Shown: positions 51,608 through 60,385 of the stretch, one piece after another
How the letters are laid out: each line of letters opens with the position of its first letter
Position numbering within the stretch: position 1 is the first letter of the stretch
Source of the DNA: CAYJAY01 sp964370715
Lineage (GTDB): Bacteria; Bacillota; Clostridia; Oscillospirales; Ruminococcaceae
Reading direction: 5' to 3'
Length of the DNA: 64,000 bases
NCBI GenBank assembly: GCA_964370715.1
Contig: CAYJKJ010000001.1
Location: 186,001-250,000 of the forward strand
The notes under the pieces: generated by a model
Told to the model about the DNA's origin: nothing
Seen by the model: the letters and a program-made list of their open reading frames with translations, nothing else
The model's database searches: none
Position numbers and translations under genes: made by a program

Positions 51608-51659
51608 ATATTTGGGCGCCTTTCAATTAAGTTGATGGTGTAGTAGGCCTGTTGTTAAT

Positions 51660-52823
51660 CTATTCCGTTTCGTTTTGTTTAATAGCTTGCTCAAGCTGTT
51701 GAGCTTTTTGTTCAATCTGTTCAAGCTCTTTTTTATCTTTTTCTACTTGTTTTTCTATTTCTTTTGCCTTTTCTTCCTCAAGCTTAGCCTTTGTTTCTTT
51801 TTCCTCTTTTTCCTGTAAAGCTTGTTTTTCTTTTTTAACTATTTCATCTTTAGCATTCTTAATGTCTTTTTGAGTTTTTTTCAACTTTTGCTTTTCTCTT
51901 AACTCTTCAAATTCAAGAAGCTGCAATCTTGCTTTGTCGGTTTTGCCAAATGGTATCATAAAATCAGGATCAGTTGCTCTTTTTGATTTAATCATCTTTC
52001 TAATCAAAACTATAGCCGCAACCGAAACGATAAATCCAACAAGCGCTAACACTTGCGAAACTCTAAATGATCCGATATATAAACTATCGGTTCTTAAGCC
52101 TTCGATGAAAAATCTTCCAAACCCATTCCATGCAAGATACATAAGGAATATTTCCCCATCAAACTTGCGCCTGTTTATATATAAAAACATCAAGACAAAC
52201 CCAATAGCACACCAAACCGATTCATATAAAAATGTTGGGTGAACGGGCAACATAGGATCAACGATTATCCCTTTTTCAGCAAGCTCTGCAGCTTGATTTT
52301 GTAGATAAGCCGTTGTTACATCGCTCTTCATGCCAAAAGGTAGCGTTGTGTTTGTTCCAAAAGCTTCTTGGTTAATAAAGTTCCCCCATCTTCCGATAGC
52401 TTGCCCTATCAAAAAACCTCCGGCGGTTACATCTAGGGTGGATAAAAACTTTGTTTTCCTAAGCGGACACATAATAAGAGTGGAGGCTACGGCGAAGATA
52501 ACGGTGCCATAAAACGCAAGTCCGCCTTTTCTAAGATCAAAAATCTCGGTTATGCTTTCGAATTCTCCCGGAGACGCAAACACGAAATAATAGACCCTTG
52601 CTCCAATTATTCCGGCAACAGCGCCAACTAGGATGATATCAAGCAGCCTGTCGCTATCTATTCCAAATTTCTTAGCATTTGCTGTTGCATAAAGCATACC
52701 AAGCAAAAGCCCCAAGCCAATCAAAACGCCATACCAATATATATCAAACCCGCCTATCGAAATAGCAACTCTGTTCACCGTGAGTTCAATTCCAAGACCC
52801 GGAAAACTAACTAACACATCCAT
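51660..52823 (-). CDS. lgt: Prolipoprotein diacylglyceryl transferase with charged coiled-coil tail
   Basis: Membrane enzyme that attaches diacylglycerol to the lipobox cysteine of preprolipoproteins. The Lgt signature GRWGNFINQEAFG lies near residue 142, with seven hydrophobic helices over residues 1-275. Beyond the normal length of about 280 residues is a tail of about 100 residues rich in Lys, Glu and Gln, a predicted coiled coil facing the cytoplasm. 8 bp after the M16 gene. It serves the mglB and DUF4353 lipoproteins of this window, among others. The tail is uncommon and its role is unknown. Confidence 0.95.
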   Translation of the reverse strand: MDVLVSFPGLGIELTVNRVAISIGGFDIYWYGVLIGLGLLLGMLYATANAKKFGIDSDRLLDIILVGAVAGIIGARVYYFVFASPGEFESITEIFDLRKGGLAFYGTVIFAVASTLIMCPLRKTKFLSTLDVTAGGFLIGQAIGRWGNFINQEAFGTNTTLPFGMKSDVTTAYLQNQAAELAEKGIIVDPMLPVHPTFLYESVWCAIGFVLMFLYINRRKFDGEIFLMYLAWNGFGRFFIEGLRTDSLYIGSFRVSQVLALVGFIVSVAAIVLIRKMIKSKRATDPDFMIPFGKTDKARLQLLEFEELREKQKLKKTQKDIKNAKDEIVKKEKQALQEKEEKETKAKLEEEKAKEIEKQVEKDKKELEQIEQKAQQLEQAIKQNETE

Positions 52824-52831
52824 ATTAAAAT

Positions 52832-54118
52832 TTATACACCTTTCTCTTGTTTTGGAACTATTACCGACGTTGCCGAAAGAGACGAAACAAGAATTTCTTT
52901 TAACACTTGTTCAACATATTCTTTAGTTATATCAATAGTTTCATTTAATGCCAAAAACAAACTAGCGCCCTTGAAATGGGAATAGACAAGACCGGTAGCA
53001 ACCTCTTCAACGCTGTCAAAATCGACTATAGTTTCTCCGATTAGCGCTCGCTTTGCCTCCAAAAATCTTTGGTCACATATCCCCTCTTTTTTGAACTTTT
53101 CAATCTCTTTAGAGATTAGTTCGATAGCCTGATATGGTTTTTCCGATTCAGCGGAAAACGTCGTGCATAAAAACCCTCGTCCCTCGATAGCCTCGGTTGA
53201 AAGAGGTCCGTTTATAAGCCCGCTATCATAAAGATTTCGGAAAAGTTCGCTCGTTTCACCCGCTATTATATCAAGTATTATCTCGATAGCAACCGATCTT
53301 TTAACGGCATCTTGATCGTCATCTATCGGGCGTTCTTTAAAGCCCAAACAAAACATCGGCGATGAAATGTCGAGAGCTTGTTCGAATTTTTGTTTATATA
53401 CTTCGTTTGGTTCTTGTTGTGAAAGATATTCAACTTTGCTGTCAAACTTTTTAACAACATCGATTTTTGATTGAACCAGTTCAAAAACCTGTTCGGGGTC
53501 GATGTTGCCGGCAACCGCCAGCACCATGTTTTGAGGGCGATAGTAGGCTTCATAGCATTTAAAGAGAACCTTTTCATCAATCTCTGCTATGCTCTCAACC
53601 GAACCCGCTATGTCGTCACGAACGGGGTGTATGCTATAAATCGATTGCAACAGCCCAAAGAGCATAACCCAACTTGCCGCATCAAGATACATCTTGATCT
53701 CTTGACCTATAATCCCCTGTTCTTTTTCGACCGTTTCTTTTGTGAAATACGGTTCATTAACAAAATCGATAAGCGACGACAGCGATTGAAGCTCGTTGCT
53801 GGAAGCTGAAAAGAGATAACAAGTTTTGTCGAACGAGGTAAACGCATTTGCCGAAGCCCCCGTTTTTGCAAACAATGTGAAAGCATCCCCTTTTTCGCTT
53901 TCAAAAAGTTTATGCTCAAGGAAATGCGCAACCCCTGCCGGAACATCTACCCTTTCGCCATCCAACATAAAGCTGCGGTCAATTGATCCTATCTTTGCTC
54001 CATATAAAGCATAGACCGACATCTTTTCCGGCATAGGATAAACGGCAACGGTTAGCCCGTTATCAAATGTTTTTTTATAATAATTTTCGTTTAAAAGTTT
54101 ATCATTAGTTTTAATCAT
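52832..54118 (-). CDS. yfmH: M16 peptidase family protein (YfmH-like), with zinc motif
   Basis: 428 residues. The inverted zinc motif HFLEH is near residue 66. This M16 pair (YfmF/YfmH) is known from studies of EF-P 5-aminopentanol modification in B. subtilis. The partner gene 54125-55381 lies 6 bp upstream. By pattern the two form a heterodimer, this subunit carrying the zinc. Cytoplasmic, no signal peptide. Confidence 0.88.
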   Translation of the reverse strand: MIKTNDKLLNENYYKKTFDNGLTVAVYPMPEKMSVYALYGAKIGSIDRSFMLDGERVDVPAGVAHFLEHKLFESEKGDAFTLFAKTGASANAFTSFDKTCYLFSASSNELQSLSSLIDFVNEPYFTKETVEKEQGIIGQEIKMYLDAASWVMLFGLLQSIYSIHPVRDDIAGSVESIAEIDEKVLFKCYEAYYRPQNMVLAVAGNIDPEQVFELVQSKIDVVKKFDSKVEYLSQQEPNEVYKQKFEQALDISSPMFCLGFKERPIDDDQDAVKRSVAIEIILDIIAGETSELFRNLYDSGLINGPLSTEAIEGRGFLCTTFSAESEKPYQAIELISKEIEKFKKEGICDQRFLEAKRALIGETIVDFDSVEEVATGLVYSHFKGASLFLALNETIDITKEYVEQVLKEILVSSLSATSVIVPKQEKGV

Positions 54119-54124
54119 TTTTCA

Positions 54125-55381
54125 TTAAACCCCTTCAAGAAGACACACAACATCTAGCTTCATAAGCGAAAGAATATCGGACACCTGTTGTTTTGACACC
54201 GCCAAAAGCTTTTCAACCTCTTGTTCAGGCTCGATAAATCCATCAAACCTTAGCAAACAGTTGAAATACCATCCAATAACGCTTTCGGGCGTGTTACGTA
54301 TCATTCTCATCGAGTTATGCAACATGAGTTTAACCTCATGCAGTTCTTTGTCGGTTATCTTGTCCTTGATAAGTTGTTCAAGCTGAAAATTAATAGCATC
54401 GATAGTTTTTTGAACATTTTCATGCTCAACCCCGCTATCGACCGTTAGCGCCCCTGTAAACAACCCGGGTCTGCAAGCGCAATAATAGCAAAGGCTTTGT
54501 TTCTCTCGAACGTTAACAAACAGCCTCGAGGTCGGAACGCCGCCAAACGCCGCCGCCGCAACCTTAAGAGCTACTTGTTCATCGTGGTTAAGAAGCCTTC
54601 CTGCCGTGTATATCATGGCAAGTTTGTCTTGTTCTATATCAAACTTTTTGGAAACTCTTTTTGGTTGTTCGCTATAGTCAACGGCGCAAAAACCTTTTAT
54701 CTCTTTTGGGTTTCGATCGATGTTGTTAAATGCATCAGCAAAAAGTTTTTTAATGTTCCCTTCGCTTTTCCCAACGACAAATATCTCGATTTGCGATGTT
54801 TCAACAAAACTCTTGTATGCGCTATAGAGCGTTTTTCCGTTTATTCCGTCGAGATCTTCAAGATATCCATTGCTAGGTATTGCTCTTTCATCTTTTTCAA
54901 AAAAGCTTGAAGTCGCAAGATTAAGACAATAGGACCTTTTTTCGTTTATCTCGGAGTTGATAACCTCTCGAAGTTTTTCTCTCTCGATATCGATTAAATC
55001 ATCTCTAAACGACATATCCTCAACCAAAGGATTACACAAAACATCAAGCAAAAACTCGACCCTTTGTTCAAGCAAGTCTATGTCTTCGCTTATATACTGC
55101 CCGTCTACCCCTTCAATCGAGAGGTTTAACACTCTTGAAAAATCAAAACTCGACACCGACGTGTAGAGGGTTGAACCATAAAGCAAATCAAGCTTTCTGC
55201 GAAGCTTTGTTATATCGGGGCAACTCTTTGTTCCCCTTTCAAGCATATACGGCAAAAGAGCGGTTTCGGTTATATCCTTTCTATCAAGAGGTTTTCTTAA
55301 TACAACCGAAATCCTGTTCTTTTTATAATTACCTTCAATAAATGTGTAGTTAACGCCTTTTGCTATTAATTCTCTTTGCAT
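54125..55381 (-). CDS. yfmF: M16 peptidase family protein (YfmF-like), without zinc motif
   Basis: 418 residues. Where HxxEH should be, the sequence reads LLPYMLERGTKS, so this subunit is non-catalytic, as in YfmF. The C-terminal region (VNVREKQSLCYYC) has the R/Y-type substrate-binding segment of the family. It starts 26 bp after lysC. It should pair with the YfmH-like gene downstream. Identity is based on the pair's order and length. Confidence 0.85.
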   Translation of the reverse strand: MQRELIAKGVNYTFIEGNYKKNRISVVLRKPLDRKDITETALLPYMLERGTKSCPDITKLRRKLDLLYGSTLYTSVSSFDFSRVLNLSIEGVDGQYISEDIDLLEQRVEFLLDVLCNPLVEDMSFRDDLIDIEREKLREVINSEINEKRSYCLNLATSSFFEKDERAIPSNGYLEDLDGINGKTLYSAYKSFVETSQIEIFVVGKSEGNIKKLFADAFNNIDRNPKEIKGFCAVDYSEQPKRVSKKFDIEQDKLAMIYTAGRLLNHDEQVALKVAAAAFGGVPTSRLFVNVREKQSLCYYCACRPGLFTGALTVDSGVEHENVQKTIDAINFQLEQLIKDKITDKELHEVKLMLHNSMRMIRNTPESVIGWYFNCLLRFDGFIEPEQEVEKLLAVSKQQVSDILSLMKLDVVCLLEGV

Positions 55382-55407
55382 TAAAACATCCTTTAACTAG
55401 TTAGTTG

Positions 55408-56613
55408 TTATAGTATGAATTCGTCGTGGATAACCGCAACAGCTCTTTCAACATCTTTTCTGTCGATTAGAATTGAAATTTTAATCTCGCTTGTCGAAAT
55501 CATCATGATGTTGATTTTGGCTTCATATAAAGCGCCAAACATTCTAGCGGCAACGCCAACGTTTGTTTGAATTCCTGAGCCGACTATCGAAACTTTAGCA
55601 ACATCTTTAATCGCTTTAATTTTAGCCGCACCGATGCCTTCGAGATTTTCGTTTAGTATCTCAAGAGCTTCTTCAAGCATATTAAGAGGGACGGTTGCGG
55701 TTATATCCTGTCTTCCGTCTCTTCCTTCCGATTGAAGAATAATATCAACATGGATATTCTTTTTCGCTAGAAGCGAAATAAATTTAAACGCAACGCCCGG
55801 TTGATCCGGAACTCCTATAACCGAAATCGCCGCAATATTTGTGTCTTGAGCTACCCCTTTAACTAACAATCCTTCCATATCTGTCCTCTCCTTTACTATT
55901 GTTCCCGGTTTATTTGTTTTACTTGATAAGACCTCTAGGTTAACTTGATATTTTTTCGCAAGTTCAACCGAACGATTGTGGAGAACCTGTGCGCCCTGTG
56001 TCGCAAGTTCTAGCATCTCATCATATGTTATCTCTTTAAGTTTAACTGCTGTTTTAATCTTTCGAGGATCCGCTGTGTATACGCCATCTACGTCGGTGTA
56101 GATCTTGCAAATATCCGCTCTCAAAGCAACCGCTAGCGCTACTGCGCTTGTGTCGGAACCTCCTCTGCCGAGCGTCGTTATATCGTCATTTCGGCTAAAA
56201 CCTTGGAATCCCGTCACGATGGGAATCTTTTTGTTCGCAATCTCTTGCAACAATCTGTCGCCATCAACTCGTCTTAATCTTGCCATAGCGTGGTTGCTGT
56301 CGGTCAACATTCCCGATTGCCAGCCCGTCAACGAAATCGCAGACACCCCAAGTTTGTTTAGCGCCATAGCCATAAGCGCCGCCGAGGCTTGTTCCCCCGT
56401 TGCAAGGAGCATATCCATCTCTCTTGCCGAGGGGCGAGAGTCTATCTGTCCTGCTTTGTCGATAAGGTCATCTGTCGTGTCGCCCTGTGCTGAAACTACC
56501 ACCGCAACAGAGTTTCCTGCTTTATAGCTTTCCGCTATAATTCCGGCTGCTCGCATAATCTTTTCGGTGTTTGCAACCGAACTTCCACCAAATTTCATTA
56601 CTACTAATGCCAT
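55408..56613 (-). CDS. lysC: Aspartate kinase
   Basis: Phosphorylates aspartate, the entry step to threonine, methionine and lysine. 401 residues from the ATG at 56613 (VVMKFGGSSVANTEKI at the start; a TTG three codons earlier is possible). Nucleotide-binding TTLGRGGSDTSAVALA near residue 150, and two ACT domains in the last 150 residues (TNIAAISVIGVPDQPG, KVSIVGSGIQTNVG) for feedback control. Followed by the M16 pair and preceded by thrB and hom, so it belongs to the threonine operon. Confidence 0.96.
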   Translation of the reverse strand: MALVVMKFGGSSVANTEKIMRAAGIIAESYKAGNSVAVVVSAQGDTTDDLIDKAGQIDSRPSAREMDMLLATGEQASAALMAMALNKLGVSAISLTGWQSGMLTDSNHAMARLRRVDGDRLLQEIANKKIPIVTGFQGFSRNDDITTLGRGGSDTSAVALAVALRADICKIYTDVDGVYTADPRKIKTAVKLKEITYDEMLELATQGAQVLHNRSVELAKKYQVNLEVLSSKTNKPGTIVKERTDMEGLLVKGVAQDTNIAAISVIGVPDQPGVAFKFISLLAKKNIHVDIILQSEGRDGRQDITATVPLNMLEEALEILNENLEGIGAAKIKAIKDVAKVSIVGSGIQTNVGVAARMFGALYEAKINIMMISTSEIKISILIDRKDVERAVAVIHDEFIL

Positions 56614-56635
56614 ATTTTTCAACTCGCTTTCGCTA

Positions 56636-57544
56636 TTACTGTATTTTGTCTATTCTTTCAACCGTTGCTCCAACGTTATCCGACAAAAGCGGAACAACTT
56701 TAAAGACTTTTGTTTGTTCATTTTGATTTATTGCTTGCTCGATTTTTGCTTTATAGTTTCTGTCGTTTGTTTTTATAATCGAAAGTATCGTAGAACCCGC
56801 ACCGCTTATAAACGTTGCATACGCTCCAAGATTGTTCGAAATTTCGAACAACTGTCTTGCTCCCGGAATAAGGTCAAGCCTATACGGTTGATGAACAGCA
56901 TCTTTTGTCGCTTCGGTTAAAAGATCATATTTGCCAAGAGCAAACGCAGAACAAAGAAGCGAACATCTCGAGATGTTAAAAAGCGCATCTTTCATCGGTA
57001 TCGTTTCGGGCATAACGCTTCTTGCAAGCGATGTTTTAAGGGGAAACGGAGGAATAAACGCAACAAACGAGATATCCTCTCTTATGTCAAACCTTGCTGA
57101 ATAAAGGTTTTGTTCCCCAATTGCCGCCGCCGCCATTCCTCCTAGAAATGCCGGAGCAACGTTGTCTGGGTGTCCTTCTATCCTTGCGGCTATATTTAAA
57201 AGCTCGTTTGTGTCGCAAGGTTTTCCCATCATTTCGTTAGCACCGATAAGCCCTGCCACGATACAAGCCGCACTGCTTCCAAGGCCTCGCTCCATCGGTA
57301 TATTGTTTGTTTGTTTAATCGAAAAATCCGGTACCGGTTTGTCGAATTTATCATAAAGCATCTTTGCCGATTGATAAATCAAGTTATCCTTGCCTTTTGG
57401 AACTTCGGTGTTGTCGAGCGACGTTACCGAAAACGGTTGATCTTGCTCAATATAAACCTCGTTATAAAGATTAAGCGCTATACCGGCGCAATCAAACCCC
57501 GAACCGAGATTTGCTGATGTTGCCGGAACGGATATTTTTATCAT
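56636..57544 (-). CDS. thrB: Homoserine kinase
   Basis: Phosphorylates homoserine on the way to threonine. 302 residues of the GHMP kinase fold with the phosphate loop PMERGLGSSAACIV near residue 85 and PATSANLGSGFDCAG at the N-terminus. It lies between hom and lysC; the stop of thrB is only 22 bases before the lysC start. No threonine synthase gene is in the window. Confidence 0.95.
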   Translation of the reverse strand: MIKISVPATSANLGSGFDCAGIALNLYNEVYIEQDQPFSVTSLDNTEVPKGKDNLIYQSAKMLYDKFDKPVPDFSIKQTNNIPMERGLGSSAACIVAGLIGANEMMGKPCDTNELLNIAARIEGHPDNVAPAFLGGMAAAAIGEQNLYSARFDIREDISFVAFIPPFPLKTSLARSVMPETIPMKDALFNISRCSLLCSAFALGKYDLLTEATKDAVHQPYRLDLIPGARQLFEISNNLGAYATFISGAGSTILSIIKTNDRNYKAKIEQAINQNEQTKVFKVVPLLSDNVGATVERIDKIQ

Positions 57545-57595
57545 GCTTTCTTGTATCTTCCTTTCTTAAAAGCTACCAGCTTAACATTTATTTTG

Positions 57596-58738
57596 CTATG
57601 CCAAAACTTTATAGACTTTTTTATAATCCTTTGTTTTATCAAAATCTTTTTTATCCACAATTTGCCCTTTTTCATAATCGCCCTTTTGCTCAATTACAAA
57701 ATATTGTTCGGGGCTAAATTCTTTAATCTCGATGTCGTGTTCTGCTTTTTTCCATGCCGGTAGTCTTGATTTATCGCAAATTGTTCTTGCAACATCCGAG
57801 GCTACAACGCTAGCTGTTGGATATTTTCCGGCTCCTCTTCCGCCTACAAAAATCCTGCCTGCAAATTCATGTTCGACCGACATTCCGTTAAAAACATCCT
57901 TAACCTGTTTAAGAGGGTTTTTGTCTTTTATAAACATTGGTTCAACCCCAACACTTATAGCGTTATCCCCTTGTTTTTTATAATATGCAATCAATTTAAT
58001 TGTGCCATTACATTCCGCAGCTTTTTTAAGATCGGCTAGCGAAACATCTCTAATACCAACATTAGGCACAAGATTCGGATCAATATAATATCCGCTAACT
58101 ATCGACGAGATAATTGATATTTTTCGCTTTGCATCTATTCCGTCTATATCATCTGAAGGATCTTTCGTTTCGGCATATCCCAAATCTTGAGCAACCTTTA
58201 AAGCTTCATCAAAACTTATCTTTTGCTTCTCCATTCGAGTTAGCATAAAGTTTGTCGTTCCGTTTATTATTCCATAGACACTGTTTGTGTCGCCAATAGA
58301 ATATGTGTCCATCAACAGCGCCATCGTCGGCATAGCTCCGCCAACGCTTGCTTCAAACCTAAACGAAACATTGTTTTCGCTAGCTAGCTGTAGGAGCTCT
58401 GTTCCGTGGGTTGCTACTAGTTCTTTGTTTGAGGTAACAACATTTTTAGAAGCTAGCAAACTTTGTTTAACAAATCTATAAGCCGGTTCTGTTCCTCCGA
58501 TAGTTTCAACAACAACCGAAATCTCTTTGTCGTTAACAATAGTTTCAAAGTCTTTAATAAAATATTCTTGAAGTGTGTGTCCCTCAAAATCTCTTATATC
58601 AAGAATATATTTCAACTTAAAGGTTTGTCCGAAAAAAGTTTTTCCCTTTTTCTCAAAATCAAGAATTATATCGGCAACCCCTGAACCGATATTTCCAAAA
58701 CCAATAATCGCTACTTTGTTTTCAACATTACAACTCAT
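57596..58738 (-). CDS. hom: Homoserine dehydrogenase
   Basis: Reduces aspartate semialdehyde to homoserine. About 380 residues, with the NAD(P)-binding IIGFGNIGSGV at the start, GGTEPAYR in the first domain, and GIINGTTNFMLTRME (active site) near residue 187. It stops soon after the catalytic domain and lacks the usual C-terminal ACT domain (relatives about 420-430 residues), so threonine feedback may be missing. Start chosen as the third of three ATG (58747, 58744, 58738) because it is best spaced from GGAG. First gene of the minus-strand operon that runs to lgt. Confidence 0.94.
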   Translation of the reverse strand: MSCNVENKVAIIGFGNIGSGVADIILDFEKKGKTFFGQTFKLKYILDIRDFEGHTLQEYFIKDFETIVNDKEISVVVETIGGTEPAYRFVKQSLLASKNVVTSNKELVATHGTELLQLASENNVSFRFEASVGGAMPTMALLMDTYSIGDTNSVYGIINGTTNFMLTRMEKQKISFDEALKVAQDLGYAETKDPSDDIDGIDAKRKISIISSIVSGYYIDPNLVPNVGIRDVSLADLKKAAECNGTIKLIAYYKKQGDNAISVGVEPMFIKDKNPLKQVKDVFNGMSVEHEFAGRIFVGGRGAGKYPTASVVASDVARTICDKSRLPAWKKAEHDIEIKEFSPEQYFVIEQKGDYEKGQIVDKKDFDKTKDYKKVYKVLA

Positions 58739-58996
58739 TTTCATCATTCTCCAAAATCTTTTTTAACTAATATATTATAATATAAAAACAAAAGTAATGA
58801 AAGAGCAATCGAAAAAAAATTCAAAAAAATAAGTAAAAACTTTATAATATCCTCCGATTTTATTTTCTCGTCATTAAATTATTACAAAATTATTAAAATC
58901 AATCAATATTATTCAACATTTATTTGTGATAATCACGATATATTTTGTGCATATATCCATATTTTTAAAAAAATAGGTTTTTTTTCGATAAAAGTC

Positions 58997-59025
58997 TTTA
59001 CAAACCGTTACAGAAAGGTTACAAT
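58997..59025 (+). promoter_or_regulatory. Promoter on the plus strand with phased TTACA repeats
   Basis: TTTACA (58997-59002), 17-bp spacer, TACAAT (59020-59025). It is overlaid by four TTACA direct repeats. The 543-bp gap 58739-59281 holds this promoter, the small-RNA candidate and the promoter at 59227. The hom promoter on the minus strand was not found. Confidence 0.65.
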
Positions 59026-59034
59026 ATGGTTACA
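58998..59034 (+). repeat. Four TTACA direct repeats spaced 10-11 bp
   Basis: TTACA at 58998, 59008, 59019 and 59030, so all on one helix face. It is the layout of a binding site for OmpR/PhoB-class regulators (B. subtilis PhoP boxes have similar TTAACA-type repeats). The site covers the -35, spacer and start region of the promoter at 58997, so binding could repress. Confidence 0.6.
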
Positions 59035-59120
59035 AGAACAAGCTAATTTTTTTACTATCTTTTTCCTCCTTTTTATTAGTTACAAAACAACCGCTTTTAA
59101 GCGGTTGTTTTGACTTTTAC
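59032..59120 (+). ncRNA. Candidate small RNA with a CCTCC-bearing single-stranded stretch
   Basis: The promoter at 58997-59025 predicts a start near 59032, and a perfect 12-bp hairpin (CAAAACAACCGC/GCGGTTGTTTTG, 59083-59112) ends it before a T-rich tail, about 85-90 nt in all. Between lies a pyrimidine run with CCTCC at 59065-59069, the exact complement of a GGAGG ribosome site, with U-rich flanks. No start codon with a ribosome site lies inside. It might base-pair with translation starts of target mRNAs. It is only predicted. Confidence 0.45.
59083..59120 (+). terminator. Terminator of the candidate small RNA
   Basis: Perfect 12-bp stem with a TTTTAA loop followed by ACTTTT and a further run of seven T at 59124-59130. 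Confidence 0.7.
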
Positions 59121-59226
59121 GGCTTTTTTTATACAACCCCAACAAATTCAAGTTAGCAATATAACATAGTTATATTCCGTTTATTTTAAAGCTCAATCAT
59201 CAAGCTGTTAATTCAAAAGCTGTTTT

Positions 59227-59255
59227 TTGCTAATTTTTTATTTATTTGTTATAAT
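59227..59255 (+). promoter_or_regulatory. Promoter of the glycosyltransferase pair
   Basis: TTGCTA (59227-59232), 17-bp spacer, TATAAT (59250-59255), 26 bp before the first glycosyltransferase gene. Confidence 0.7.
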
Positions 59256-59281
59256 ACAATTAAAAACAAAAGGAAAAATGT

Positions 59282-60385
59282 ATGGCGGTTAAAAGAATAT
59301 TTCACGCTGTAGCCGGCATGAACTATGGGGGCTATGAAACTCTTATAATGAACCTGTATCGCTCGATAGACCGAGACAAAATACAGTTTGATTTCATCTC
59401 CTCTTTCGACGGAGTGTATGACGACGAGATAGCCTCTCTTGGAGGTCGAATTTTTAAAATTCCGTTTATCACCGAAAAAGGGCCTTTCGCTTATTGTTCC
59501 AATCTAAAAAAAGTTTTATCCCAAAACAAAGAGATAAAGATTATACATTCTCATATGGATAAGTTTAGCGGCATGGTTTTAAAACAAGCCAACGTTCTCG
59601 GAGTCCCCGTTAGAATAGCCCACAGCCACAGCATTAAAAACGAAGGCTCTGCCTTGTTTCATGCGGTTAAGAACTACTACGGGCTATATATCAACGCTAA
59701 CGCAACGGATTTCTTTGCTTGTTCCTCGCCGGCTGCAAGATGGCTATTTAAAGATAAAGCGAAACTTGCTATGATAATAAACAACGGCATCGACCTTAAT
59801 CGTTTTAAAGTTAGCGACAATACAAAAAAAGAGATAAGGCAAGAGTTAGACATTGGTGAAGGTTTTGTTGTCGGTCATGTTGGAAGATTTAACGAGCCCA
59901 AAAACCATGAATTTATAATTTCGGTTTTCGCCGAACTATTAAAAAGCCGCCCCAATTCAAAGCTGGTTTTGGTTGGAGACGGTCATAAAAAAGCGGCAAT
60001 CGAAGCTATTTGCCAACAAAAAAACATCAAGGACAACGTGTTGTTTTTGGGCGCTAGAAAAGACGTTGAAAAGGTTATGCAATGCTTTGATGTCTTTTTG
60101 ATGCCGTCGCTTTATGAAGGTGTTCCGCTTTCGGTTATCGAAGCGCAATCGCTTGGAATCCCCCTTGTTCTATCCGACAGAGTTTCTTGCGACAGCGATT
60201 TAACGAGCGGTGTTTTGCATCTCTCGCTTGAAGAGCCTTTATCAAATTGGGTCGAAACAACGGTTAATATAACGCAACAACCCGCCGAGCAATGCCGACA
60301 AAATATAGTTGACGCCGGTTATGACATAAATAAAACAGCGGAGTTTTTGACCGATTATTATCTAAGGAGAAGCTTTGATGTCTAA
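59282..60385 (+). CDS. GT4-family glycosyltransferase
   Basis: 367 residues of the GT-B fold that transfers a sugar from a nucleotide donor. N-terminal VAGMNYGGYETLIMNLYRSI is typical of EpsF/CapM-like enzymes, and the donor site PSLYEGVPLSVIEAQSLGIPLVLSD (short: YEGVPLSVIEA) is near residue 278. It is cytoplasmic or membrane-peripheral. The gene overlaps the GT2 gene by 8 bases, so the two act in the same surface polysaccharide step series. Acceptor unknown. Confidence 0.92.
   Translation: MAVKRIFHAVAGMNYGGYETLIMNLYRSIDRDKIQFDFISSFDGVYDDEIASLGGRIFKIPFITEKGPFAYCSNLKKVLSQNKEIKIIHSHMDKFSGMVLKQANVLGVPVRIAHSHSIKNEGSALFHAVKNYYGLYINANATDFFACSSPAARWLFKDKAKLAMIINNGIDLNRFKVSDNTKKEIRQELDIGEGFVVGHVGRFNEPKNHEFIISVFAELLKSRPNSKLVLVGDGHKKAAIEAICQQKNIKDNVLFLGARKDVEKVMQCFDVFLMPSLYEGVPLSVIEAQSLGIPLVLSDRVSCDSDLTSGVLHLSLEEPLSNWVETTVNITQQPAEQCRQNIVDAGYDINKTAEFLTDYYLRRSFDV

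Noticed and set aside
59020..59080. A minus-strand mini-gene behind AAGGAGG (59063-59073)
   Set aside because: There is a perfect ribosome site on the minus strand but no ATG, GTG or TTG follows at a usable distance. Complementarity to a small RNA on the plus strand explains the sequence better.
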